A DNA stretch of 57,839 bases, from assembly GCA_910589055.1 (NCBI GenBank), contig CAJURN010000010.1:1-57839 (forward strand), given 5' to 3'. The number at the start of each line of letters is the position of its first letter. The first letter of the stretch is position 1. Below the pieces are notes generated by a model. It ran no database searches, was not told the DNA's origin, and saw only the letters and a program-made list of their open reading frames with translations. This DNA is from an uncultured Muribaculaceae bacterium. GTDB taxonomy: Bacteria > Bacteroidota > Bacteroidia > Bacteroidales > Muribaculaceae. Below are positions 50,826 through 57,839 of the stretch, in pieces. The translations under genes and the position numbers were made by a program.

Positions 50826-51479
50826 TTATTCCTTAACGCCGTAGGCGAGGTCGCCTGCGTCGCCAAGACCCGGTACAATATAGCTGTGGGCATTGATTTC
50901 CTCATCAATCACGCCAACCCAGAGCGTTGCGTCCTCGGGCATAACCTTGTTCATGTAGTCGATGGCCTTGCGGGAAGCAATCACCGAAGCCACATGCACC
51001 TTGCCGGGAGTTCCCTTGGTGAGCAGTGCACGGTAGCTCAGCTCCATCGAAGCGCCTGTGGCAAGCATCGGGTCGCACAGAATAAGCGTCTTGCCATCAA
51101 GAAGCGGCGAGGCAAGATATTCGATGCAGATGTCGAAATTCTCCTTTTCCTTGTATTTGCGGTAAGCCGATACAAACGCATTTTCAGCATTATCGAAATA
51201 GCGCAGGAAACCCTGATGGAAAGGCACGCCCGCGCGGAAAATGGTGCCGAGCACGATTTTCTCATCAATCACCTTGCAATCGGCGTCAACCCCCAGCGGA
51301 GTACGCACTTTTTCAGTCTTGTAGTTGAGTGTGCGGCTGATTTCATAGGCCATGATTTCTCCTATGCGTTCGAGGTTGCGGCGGAAGCGCAGCGGATCTT
51401 TCTGGACAGTGACGTCGCGCATCTCGGCCAGATACTGGCCTACGAGCGAAGGACTGTCGGCAAAATTGTAAATCTTCAT
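50826..51479 (-). CDS. upp: uracil phosphoribosyltransferase
   Basis: This enzyme salvages uracil to UMP using PRPP. The 217-aa protein has LGTIFRAGVPFHQG, the PRPP loop LCDPMLATGASM and the uracil-recognition C-terminus DEEINAHSYIVPGLGDAGDLAYG. It is complete and monocistronic, with repeat element D directly upstream of its start and the shared terminator behind it. With pyrC it covers both synthesis and salvage of pyrimidines. Confidence 0.95.
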   Translation of the reverse strand: MKIYNFADSPSLVGQYLAEMRDVTVQKDPLRFRRNLERIGEIMAYEISRTLNYKTEKVRTPLGVDADCKVIDEKIVLGTIFRAGVPFHQGFLRYFDNAENAFVSAYRKYKEKENFDICIEYLASPLLDGKTLILCDPMLATGASMELSYRALLTKGTPGKVHVASVIASRKAIDYMNKVMPEDATLWVGVIDEEINAHSYIVPGLGDAGDLAYGVKE

Positions 51480-51514
51480 ATTTAGGAAAAAATAATGTTT
51501 AAATTTTAATTTTT

Positions 51515-51622
51515 AGGCAAAAGGGTTTAAAAGGCGATTGCCTTCGGCTGGCAAGAGAATACTTTTTAGTATAAACAATTATCTTGCCTTTTTGCCTTTC
51601 TTGCCTTATTGCCTGTCGTTGC
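51515..51622. repeat. dispersed palindromic element, copy D (upstream of upp)
   Basis: The left arm AGGCAAAAGGG...AAAAGGCGATTGCCTTCGG-CTGGCAAGAGAAT faces a right arm of repeated TTGCC blocks (ATCTTGCCTTTTTGCC...). The core AAAAGGCGATTGCCTTCGG matches copy A with one change. It lacks the TTCAAGTTTCG hairpin of the other copies. Confidence 0.72.
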
Positions 51623-51628
51623 CTATTT

Positions 51629-52018
51629 CTATTCCTCGGCCTCGAAAGTCATGAAGCCATTCCAGATGGAGCCGAGCACCATCGTGATACAGTTTTCCTT
51701 GATGTAGGCTTCGGACACTTCCTCGTCGAGCAGGAAAGAATACTCCATGCGCACCTTTCCATCGCGGACAACGGCAGTGGGGAGATTGCGGCGGCAGTTG
51801 TGGCGGTTGCAAAGCTCATACACGTCGCCTGCAGGCTCGTAAGTAGGCGATGCTGCGGCATACGACAAACGATTGTTGCTCACCATCACGAACACCACAA
51901 CATTATGGCCGAAATCGGAGTCAGCATCCTGAATAACGACCATATCGCCGTCTTCATCAATGCGGGTAGGAATATTAAGTTCGTCGAAGTACTTTCGGAT
52001 TTGCTGAAGGTCAATCAT
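51629..52018 (-). CDS. YbjN domain-containing protein
   Basis: This 129-aa protein has the YbjN / type III chaperone-like alpha-beta fold: an N-terminal helix (IDLQQIRKYFDELNIPTRID), beta strands around DMVVIQDADSDFGHNVVVFVMV, and a long C-terminal helix with DEEVSEAYIKENCITMV. E. coli YbjN affects stress tolerance and motility, but the biochemical role is unknown. It has its own promoter and no functional partner beside it. Confidence 0.75.
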   Translation of the reverse strand: MIDLQQIRKYFDELNIPTRIDEDGDMVVIQDADSDFGHNVVVFVMVSNNRLSYAAASPTYEPAGDVYELCNRHNCRRNLPTAVVRDGKVRMEYSFLLDEEVSEAYIKENCITMVLGSIWNGFMTFEAEE

Positions 52019-52051
52019 GATTATACAGGTTTAGAGGTAGATATATTTTTG

Positions 52052-52059
52052 CAAATATA
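52052..52059 (-). promoter_or_regulatory. -7 box of the YbjN-like gene
   Basis: The minus strand reads TATATTTG, matching TAnnTTTG, about 34 nt before the ATG at 52018. No consensus -33 box is seen because the position lies in the end of the glycosyltransferase gene. Confidence 0.5.
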
Positions 52060-52079
52060 CAAATTTTCCTATGAAATAC

Positions 52080-53306
52080 CTATATTATATCAAGATAACG
52101 ACTGGCGACAGTGCGGGCGGAGAATCGGGTGGCGACGTGGGTATGGAGTTGTTCGCGGGAGGGTGGGGTGGTGAGGCCTTTTAGGATGCCTTGGGCGAGG
52201 GAGCTTGTGTCGTAGGCCGGGGCGAGCCAGCCGGTGTCGGGTGTGTCGATTATGTCGCGTTGGCCTCCGGCATCGAAGGCCACGGGGTAGCATCCGGCGG
52301 CCTGTCCCTCGATGAGTGTGCCCGGGAGTGTCTCGAATTGCGATGATGACAGCACTACATCGCCGTGGGCGTAGATTGAGCGGATGCGGCTGAAATCGCC
52401 CTGCGGACCGAGCCATACCCGAGGCATACGCAGGGAGTCGAGAGCCGTGCGGTCGCGCAGGTTGCCGAAGAATACGGCTGCGCAATCGTCCTGTCCCGCA
52501 TCATGCACCTTGTTCAGAGCCTCTACGGCCATGGGTAGTCCTTTGATAGGGTCGTCGAGCCTTGCGGCTCCCATGATGATGAGTTTCTTGTCTTCGGGCA
52601 GTCCAAGTTCAGCGCGGATATGTTCCGGCCGGATTGAAAATTCTTCGACGGGAAAGGCATTTGGAATCACGCGCACGTCCTGATTTTTCAGCAGGGAGCT
52701 TTCGCGGGCTCGCGCGGCGAGCCAGTTGCTCACGGCCACAAATGTGATTCCGGCACGGGAATAGAGCTCGCTCTTGCGCTCCAGGACGGAGTGCGACAGG
52801 TCGGAGCGATGTTTCGGAAGGTGAATCAGCGGGCAGCGTCCGCACTCTTTGAGATACCCTCGGCAGTCTTGGGCATGATGGCATATTCCGGTCATGTTCC
52901 ACATATCGTGCATGGTCCAGATGATACGCTTTCCGTCGGCGGCCATCCGTTCAATCTCCTTGAGCGACAGCATGCCTTGGTTCACCCAATTGAGCATCAC
53001 CACATCGGCCTCGCGAATGAGAGGATGGTTCGAAACCGGAAGCCCGAAACGAGCCGTGGACGCCTTGAAGAGGTTGGCCCGGGAAAGTCCGTTGCGCAGG
53101 AAAATCTCGCCATGCTCCAGCAGGAAAGGTTTCCGCACATCACCGGCGACTACGATGTCGGGGCGTGTGCTGTCCTTGTGGGTTACGAGCATCGAGGCGT
53201 CTGCGCCGAGGCTTTGCAGCGCGTCAAGAAGCCGCACGCTCACCACCGACGCTCCCCCGCGGGAGTCGCTGTGGTTGACTATCACTATTTTCTTTCCGGG
53301 ATTCAC
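52080..53306 (-). CDS. family 4 glycosyltransferase
   Basis: This is a 408-aa GT-B retaining glycosyltransferase. The N-terminal Rossmann half begins KIVIVNHSDSRGGASVVSVRL and holds a Cys-rich loop (CHHAQDCRGYLKECGRCPL) seen in a subgroup of GT4 enzymes. The C-terminal half has LIIMGAARLDDPIKGLP and the donor-site motif SQFETLPGTLIEGQAAGCYPV. It overlaps the flippase stop (ATGA), so it probably builds the glycan that the flippase moves. Donor and acceptor are unknown. Confidence 0.88.
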   Translation of the reverse strand: MNPGKKIVIVNHSDSRGGASVVSVRLLDALQSLGADASMLVTHKDSTRPDIVVAGDVRKPFLLEHGEIFLRNGLSRANLFKASTARFGLPVSNHPLIREADVVMLNWVNQGMLSLKEIERMAADGKRIIWTMHDMWNMTGICHHAQDCRGYLKECGRCPLIHLPKHRSDLSHSVLERKSELYSRAGITFVAVSNWLAARARESSLLKNQDVRVIPNAFPVEEFSIRPEHIRAELGLPEDKKLIIMGAARLDDPIKGLPMAVEALNKVHDAGQDDCAAVFFGNLRDRTALDSLRMPRVWLGPQGDFSRIRSIYAHGDVVLSSSQFETLPGTLIEGQAAGCYPVAFDAGGQRDIIDTPDTGWLAPAYDTSSLAQGILKGLTTPPSREQLHTHVATRFSARTVASRYLDII

Positions 53307-54832
53307 TTGCGGTGGAGGGCGGATTTGACAAATTGGATAAGTTTGCGCTCACGCATGGCGGCGATTCCACAGAACGCAGCCAGAAGCAGCAGGCGCGCCG
53401 GAACGAGCAGCCACTGGCTGTCAGAAATTGCCGGAAGAGCGTACATGCCAAGGAAATATACCACGGCGGCAATGGCGAAATAACTCAGGATGTGCCCCGT
53501 GCGATAGCGTATAGTCGATTTGCGGAGTCCTACAAGGTAGCTCACGACCATCATCACCCCATAGCAGCCGAATGTGCCCCAGGCGCAGCCCATATAGCCG
53601 ATGTAGGGAACGAGCAGGATATTCACCGAGAATGTTATCACCACGCCAATTAGCGAGAAGTACATGCCCCAGCGCGTCTGTCCCTCGAGCTTGTACCATG
53701 CCGAGAGGTTGTAGAACACGGCAAAGAATATCTCGCCCATCATCACGATAGGAACCACCACCAGGCCTTCCCAGAATTTGGGTGCGATGAGATAGCGCAC
53801 GAAGTGGAGGAAGAACATCACCCCGAGGAAAATCACCAGCGTGGCTATGAGGAAATAATTCATCACGTCGCTGTAAATCGTGTCGCGCGACATGTCATAT
53901 TTTCCATCCTTTCCCGCAGCTTCCTTGTTGCGCGAGAAGATAAAGGGGTCGTAGGCCTGACGGAAAGCCTGGAGAAACACTACCAGTATAAGCGCAATCT
54001 TGTAGTTGGCGCCGTACACACCCAACTCTGCCATCACATCACCCCCCGAAGGGAGGTAAGGATAGAGAATCTGAGCCACATTCTGATTGAGGATGCCCGC
54101 GAGACCCATGATGAGCAGAGGTGCCGAATACACGAGCATCTGACGCCACATGCGGCTGTTGAAGCGCCAACGGAATCCTGTCAGTTCCGGCAGGAGCAGC
54201 AGGAGGTTGACAAGAGTCGCTATCAGGTTGGAGAGGAAGATATATCCGATGCCGTACGACGGGTCGTAAAACCAATCCACCGCAGCCGGACATCTGCTCA
54301 TGAGCCACGGACACAGCAGGATAAAGAAGAGATTGAAGGCGATGTTGACGCACACGTTGATAAACTTCAACGACGCGTATTTCATGCGGCGGTTGTTTTT
54401 TCGCAGATATGCGAAGGGAATGTTCAGGAAAGCGTCGATAGCCACACACACGGCCATAATCATCACGTAGGACTGATGTCCGGAACATTCGAGGGCGTCG
54501 GTAATCCCGGGCAGGAAAGCTCCCACAAGAGCTATAAACACGAGCGACGTCGTGAAGATGGACACAAGGCATGTTGAATACACCTCGGCGGGGTCTTTCC
54601 AGTTATGCCCCTTCTGCGGATTGGCGAAGTAGAAGTAGCCGGTCTCCATGCCATAGGTGAGCAACACGAGCACGAGAGCCACGATGGAGTAGACGAAAGT
54701 AACCACACCGTATTCCGCCGTAGCGAACTTGTAGGTGTACAGAGGTACGAGCAGCCAGTTGAGAAGTCGGCCGAGCACAGTGCTTACTCCGTAGACAACC
54801 GTGTCGCCCGCAAGTGATTTTATTCCTGACAT
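53303..54832 (-). CDS. Wzx-like polysaccharide flippase
   Basis: This 509-aa membrane protein of the MOP superfamily has about 12-14 helices and starts SLAGDTVVYGVSTVLGRLLNWLLVPLYT, the typical Wzx/PST N-terminus. It would flip lipid-linked oligosaccharides across the inner membrane. ATG 54832 (MSGIKSLAGD) is chosen; the 20 residues encoded upstream (LIRLISPISPIS) come from the short repeat tract and are an artefact. It is coupled to the GT4 gene. The GT9 and DUF4254 genes beyond ruvB may belong to the same surface-glycan theme. Confidence 0.87.
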   Translation of the reverse strand: MSGIKSLAGDTVVYGVSTVLGRLLNWLLVPLYTYKFATAEYGVVTFVYSIVALVLVLLTYGMETGYFYFANPQKGHNWKDPAEVYSTCLVSIFTTSLVFIALVGAFLPGITDALECSGHQSYVMIMAVCVAIDAFLNIPFAYLRKNNRRMKYASLKFINVCVNIAFNLFFILLCPWLMSRCPAAVDWFYDPSYGIGYIFLSNLIATLVNLLLLLPELTGFRWRFNSRMWRQMLVYSAPLLIMGLAGILNQNVAQILYPYLPSGGDVMAELGVYGANYKIALILVVFLQAFRQAYDPFIFSRNKEAAGKDGKYDMSRDTIYSDVMNYFLIATLVIFLGVMFFLHFVRYLIAPKFWEGLVVVPIVMMGEIFFAVFYNLSAWYKLEGQTRWGMYFSLIGVVITFSVNILLVPYIGYMGCAWGTFGCYGVMMVVSYLVGLRKSTIRYRTGHILSYFAIAAVVYFLGMYALPAISDSQWLLVPARLLLLAAFCGIAAMRERKLIQFVKSALHRK

Positions 54833-54856
54833 GAGATTCTGATTATTTAATGAAAT

Positions 54857-54905
54857 GGGGCTTATAGGGCTTATAAGTCTTATAAGACCCATAAGTCCTA
54901 TTATT
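54857..54905. repeat. short degenerate CTTATAAG repeat tract
   Basis: About five 10-nt units vary around GGGCTTATAA (GGGGCTTATA, GGGCTTATAA, GTCTTATAAG, ACCCATAAGT, CCTATT) in the gap between ruvB and the flippase. CTTATAAG is itself palindromic. Similar tracts are, as I recall, scattered in Bacteroidales intergenic DNA. It may slip in length and lies just upstream of the flippase start. Confidence 0.6.
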
Positions 54906-54906
54906 T

Positions 54907-55929
54907 TTACCCGAACAGTCCGAAATCGTCCATGCGGTCCATGCCGAGGTGGGAATATGCGAGTTCCGTGACCTCGCGTCCGCGGGGCGTGCGCTTGATG
55001 AAGCCTTCCTTGATGAGGTAGGGTTCGTAGACTTCCTCTATTGTTCCGGGGTCTTCGCCAAGAGCGGTGGCGATGGTGGTGAGTCCCACGGGGCCGCCTT
55101 TGAACTTGCGGATGATGGTGGTGAGAATCTTGTTGTCGATCTCATCAAGGCCGTAGCGGTCGATATTCAGTGCTTCAAGAGCATAGCGCGCAATCTCGAC
55201 GTCAATCTTGCCGGAGCCTTTTACCTGGGCGAAGTCGCGCACGCGGCGTAGCAGGGCGTTGGCGATACGGGGTGTGCCGCGGCTGCGCAGCGAAATTTCC
55301 GTGGCCGCTTCCTCCGAACATTCCACCCGGAGCAGCGCGGCCGAGCGGCGTATGATTCGCGCCAGCACGGGGTGGTCGTAATATTCGAGGTGGCATGTAA
55401 TGCCGAAACGCGCTCTCAGAGGCGATGTGAGCAGGCCGCTGCGGGTGGTGGCCCCCACGAGCGTAAACGGATTGAGGGTGAGCTGGACGCTGCGTGCGCC
55501 GGGACCCTTGTCAATCATGATGTCGATGCGGTAATCCTCCATGGCCGAGTAGAGATACTCCTCCACAACGGGGCTGAGACGGTGGATTTCGTCGATGAAC
55601 AGCACATCGTTCTCTTCCAGGGAAGTGAGTATTCCGGCGAGGTCGCCCGGCTTGTCGAGTACAGGGCCTGAAGTGATTTTCATTCCCACCCCGAGCTCGT
55701 TTGCCACGATGCCCGACAGGGTGGTCTTGCCGAGTCCGGGAGGGCCAAAAAGCAGAATGTGGTCCAGAGCCTCACCACGCATACGGGCGGCCTGGACGAA
55801 AACCTTCAGGTTCTCGATTATCTTGTCCTGGCCGTTGAATGATTCGAAGCTCCCCGGGCGGAGCGCTTTCTCAAATTCCTTCTCGGCGGAGGATGAAGGG
55901 TCGGTGTTTCTTATATCAAAATCGTCCAA
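54907..55929 (-). CDS. ruvB: Holliday junction branch-migration helicase RuvB
   Basis: RuvB is the hexameric motor of RuvABC, which moves and helps resolve Holliday junctions. The 340-aa AAA+ protein has Walker A FGPPGLGKTTLSG, Walker B VLFIDEIHRL, sensor TLVGATTRSGLLTSPLRARFG, arginine finger region RSRGTPRIANALLRRVRDFA and the C-terminal winged helix ending RGREVTELAYSHLG. It is complete and canonical. It shares its direction with the flippase downstream and the GT9 upstream (26 nt), but there is no functional link. Confidence 0.97.
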   Translation of the reverse strand: MDDFDIRNTDPSSSAEKEFEKALRPGSFESFNGQDKIIENLKVFVQAARMRGEALDHILLFGPPGLGKTTLSGIVANELGVGMKITSGPVLDKPGDLAGILTSLEENDVLFIDEIHRLSPVVEEYLYSAMEDYRIDIMIDKGPGARSVQLTLNPFTLVGATTRSGLLTSPLRARFGITCHLEYYDHPVLARIIRRSAALLRVECSEEAATEISLRSRGTPRIANALLRRVRDFAQVKGSGKIDVEIARYALEALNIDRYGLDEIDNKILTTIIRKFKGGPVGLTTIATALGEDPGTIEEVYEPYLIKEGFIKRTPRGREVTELAYSHLGMDRMDDFGLFG

Positions 55930-55955
55930 AGCGATATACTTTTATCAGAATATGA

Positions 55956-57074
55956 TTATAACCCTGTCTTTTCCAGGATTTTCTTGAAAATCATGTCGGG
56001 GCGGATGGCCGTCAGGCACAGATAGTCGCCGCGGCGGCAGGGCTTGTTGCCGAACACCGAGCACGGGCGGCAGCTCACCGGGAGCTGTATCGTGTCGGCG
56101 TCCTGCTGGTGCCAGCCCTTGAATCCGCAGTATGGGTGTGTCGCGCCCCATATGCTGAGAGTCGGGGTGAGGGTGATGGATGCGAGGTGCATGTTGGCCG
56201 AGTCCATCGTCACCATGAGGTCGAGGTGGTTGATGAGAGCAAGCTCCGCGGGGAATCCGAATTTTTTCCCGGCGAGATTGATTACTCCCGGATAGCGTTC
56301 GTCCCAGCCCGAGAGAATACGCCGTTCTTCCTCGCCGCCACCGAAGAGGAAAATCCTCAGGGTCGTTCCCTTGGCTGCTGCGCGCTCGGTGAGGCTGTAC
56401 ACTACTTCCTCCATTTTCTCAGGCGGATATATCTTGCCTTTGTGTGCCGCAAAGGGAGCCATGCCTATCCATATTTCAGAAGGCGATGACTTGGGAGCGG
56501 TTATCGGGGCGAACAATTCCGGCGCTGCTGCGGCATGAGCGCCGTACAGACCGTTGAAATGTTCGGTGAGCGAAAGCCCGGCCTTGAAAAAGGCTTCGCG
56601 GTAGCGGGCGCGCTGCGATACCATGGGCAGCATCACCTTATTGTGCTCGCGGGTAAGTTCCCGGCGTTTTGCACGGGCCTTGTAAAGGCGATATACGGGT
56701 ATGCCGCGCAGACGGCAGAACAGCGCTATAAGACGCGTACGCAAAACATTGTGCAGGTCGATGAAAGCGTCGATGTTGTATTCCTCAACAAGTTCCTTGA
56801 CGAGCCTGCGCATGCCCGCCACTCCGGTGTAATCGGTCTTTACGTCGGCACCGACGAGCACGAGGTTGTCAGGCTTGTTGACGAATATTCCCGTCATTGC
56901 CGGACGCGTCACCAGCACGAAACGCACATCGGGATAGCAGCGGCATGCGCTGTAAATCACGGGCACGGTCATAGCCACGTCGCCGAGAGCCGAAAAACGC
57001 GCCACAAGCACGTTAATCACCCCACGGTCGTTTCCGGAGCCGGAGCGGGTGTCCTTATTTCGATGTGCCGCCAT
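55956..57074 (-). CDS. family 9 (heptosyltransferase-like) glycosyltransferase
   Basis: This 372-aa GT-B enzyme of LPS core type has INVLVARFSALGDVAMTVPV, the GT9 opening with the catalytic Asp after the GDxxxT motif. It also has the C-terminal donor motif MDSANMHLASI and GATHPYCGFKGW. A four-cysteine patch near the end (CRPCSVFGNKPCRRGDYLC) is typical of Bacteroidota GT9 proteins. It probably adds a sugar to lipid A core. The frame start at 57074 overlaps the DUF4254 stop by 20 nt; a later GTG before INVLVARF is an alternative start. Confidence 0.87.
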   Translation of the reverse strand: MAAHRNKDTRSGSGNDRGVINVLVARFSALGDVAMTVPVIYSACRCYPDVRFVLVTRPAMTGIFVNKPDNLVLVGADVKTDYTGVAGMRRLVKELVEEYNIDAFIDLHNVLRTRLIALFCRLRGIPVYRLYKARAKRRELTREHNKVMLPMVSQRARYREAFFKAGLSLTEHFNGLYGAHAAAAPELFAPITAPKSSPSEIWIGMAPFAAHKGKIYPPEKMEEVVYSLTERAAAKGTTLRIFLFGGGEEERRILSGWDERYPGVINLAGKKFGFPAELALINHLDLMVTMDSANMHLASITLTPTLSIWGATHPYCGFKGWHQQDADTIQLPVSCRPCSVFGNKPCRRGDYLCLTAIRPDMIFKKILEKTGL

Positions 57075-57666
57075 AAAGCACGGGATTGGTATCGGCGTCG
57101 TTGTACATTTTCATCTGTCGGTACACCTTCATGTATTTCCGTCCGGCAGCGATGTCATCAAGCAGAGCGTCGATGGCCGAAGTGAGGTCGGAACGCTGTT
57201 CGAGCAGTACGTCGAGTTTGGCGCGGCACTTTGCCACATGCTGCGCCGACGCGTCGGTACGTTCAGTCTCGGCCTTCATGTGATAAATCTTCAAGGCGAG
57301 AATCGAAAGGCGGTCAAGCGCCCATGCCGGACTCTCGGTGTTGATTGTGGCATTTTCAGCCACCTTCACATCGGCATACTTGGTGCGGAAATAAGTGTCG
57401 AGTTCCTCCACCATATCGGTACGGTCCTGATTGGAACGGTCGATACGTCTTTTGAGCGCGAGAGCGGCCACCGGGTCGATTTCCGGGTCGCGGATTATAT
57501 CTTCGAGATGCCACTGCACGGCATCAATGAAATTCTTATCGTAGAGAACCTTTTCGATAGTACCTTCCGCATAGGGGTTGCGCGAGGGTGCATCAACATC
57601 GTCGCTCATGTGGTAGTCGACAACGGAGTCACTGAAGATTTTATAGCAATTTTCGGCAAAAGTCAT
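57055..57666 (-). CDS. DUF4254 domain-containing protein
   Basis: This is a 203-aa all-alpha soluble protein: TFAENCYKIFSDSVVDYH, NPYAEGTIEKVLYDKNFIDAVQWHLEDIIRDPEID, then long charged helices. DUF4254 is found in Bacteroidota, usually directly before a GT9 gene as here, and has no known activity. It may assist the LPS-core transferase. It is the first gene of the unit, behind a consensus promoter. Confidence 0.85.
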   Translation of the reverse strand: MTFAENCYKIFSDSVVDYHMSDDVDAPSRNPYAEGTIEKVLYDKNFIDAVQWHLEDIIRDPEIDPVAALALKRRIDRSNQDRTDMVEELDTYFRTKYADVKVAENATINTESPAWALDRLSILALKIYHMKAETERTDASAQHVAKCRAKLDVLLEQRSDLTSAIDALLDDIAAGRKYMKVYRQMKMYNDADTNPVLYGGTSK

Positions 57667-57698
57667 GGTTGTAAAATTTTAGAAGAGTTCGGAAAGCA

Positions 57699-57729
57699 CA
57701 AATTTACGATTAAATGAGCGCAAAGCAAA
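57699..57729 (-). promoter_or_regulatory. promoter of DUF4254-GT9
   Basis: TTTG (57726-57729), 19 nt and TAAATTTG (57699-57706) on the minus strand match the consensus. The -33 box lies inside the first unit of the tandem repeat. Confidence 0.72.
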
Positions 57730-57839
57730 ATTTATTTTAGCTTTGTCGAATGACAGTAAATTGGGCGCAGCCAAATTTACAACAAGCGCAAAGCAAAATT
57801 TATTTTAGCTTTGTCGAATGACAGTAAATTGGGCGCAGC
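57717..57839. repeat. tandem repeat, period 68 bp, cut by the window end
   Basis: A 55-nt block starting AGCGCAAAGCAAAATTTATT at 57717 is repeated exactly at 57785 and runs to the last base, so more copies may follow. Each full unit contains the 17-mer GCAAAATTTATTTTAGC. A hairpin (GTAAATT...AATTTAC around GGC/GCC) lies at the junction between the two copies. Confidence 0.9.

Overview
This window is chromosomal DNA from a Bacteroidota bacterium, most likely a gut Bacteroidales (Muribaculaceae/Bacteroides-like). The evidence is the tmRNA tag GENNYALAA, repeated TTTG / TAnnTTTG promoters, a type IX secretion C-terminal signal, the gldE-gldD-phosphopantetheinyl transferase block, the families DUF4294, DUF4254, YfhO and bacterial GH3, and surface glycoside hydrolases. 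Genus and species cannot be fixed from the sequence alone. Most of the window is housekeeping, with AT-richer accessory genes inserted at about 6.1-8.0, 19.8-21.2, 25.0-26.2 and 40.4-40.85 kb.

Layout: 0-6 kb holds tmRNA, pyrC with a polyprenol-phosphate glycosyltransferase, a XerD-type recombinase, a DUF4294 protein and nadB. An AlbA_2 ATP-binding regulator with a 12-bp in-frame minisatellite follows (6.1-8.0). The region 8.3-14.9 kb is one thiamine operon on the minus strand, headed by a TPP riboswitch: thiS, a frameshifted thiE paralogue, thiE, thiG, thiH, thiF, a methyltransferase, tenA, thiD. No thiC is present, and a palindromic repeat element sits between thiG and thiH. A GH30 hydrolase and a YfhO membrane protein run the other way. 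From 19.8 to 27.5 kb come an ATPase/DUF234 gene, alkaline phosphatase, a GH3-family protein, a 670-bp AT-rich gap full of DnaA-box-like 9-mers (candidate oriC), an AbiEii-like nucleotidyltransferase with a partner, and two tandem lipoproteins. From 27.5 to 40.3 kb, all on the minus strand, are MATE, BI-1, argS, manC, GH2, mfd and an S41 protease. From 40.4 to 50.8 kb, on the plus strand, are a broken DNA-binding gene, a YczE-like membrane protein, a type IX cargo protein, two Imm26-like immunity genes, a Na/Pi cotransporter, a response regulator, gldE, gldD and a PPTase. From 50.8 kb to the end, on the minus strand, are upp, a YbjN protein, a GT4 and flippase pair, ruvB, a GT9 and a DUF4254 protein, ending in a 68-bp-period tandem repeat cut by the window edge.

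The most notable unexplained structure is of four kinds. The first is the candidate origin, together with a conserved inverted 9-mer module that recurs at 21.27, 24.98 and 26.95 kb. The second is a four-copy family of intergenic palindromic elements. The third is the missing thiC and frameshifted thiE copy in the thiamine operon. The fourth is a set of small conflict or regulation genes: the Imm26 pair, the AbiEii pair, and AlbA_2 with its variable linker. Functions are read from motifs by eye; no database or computation was used.
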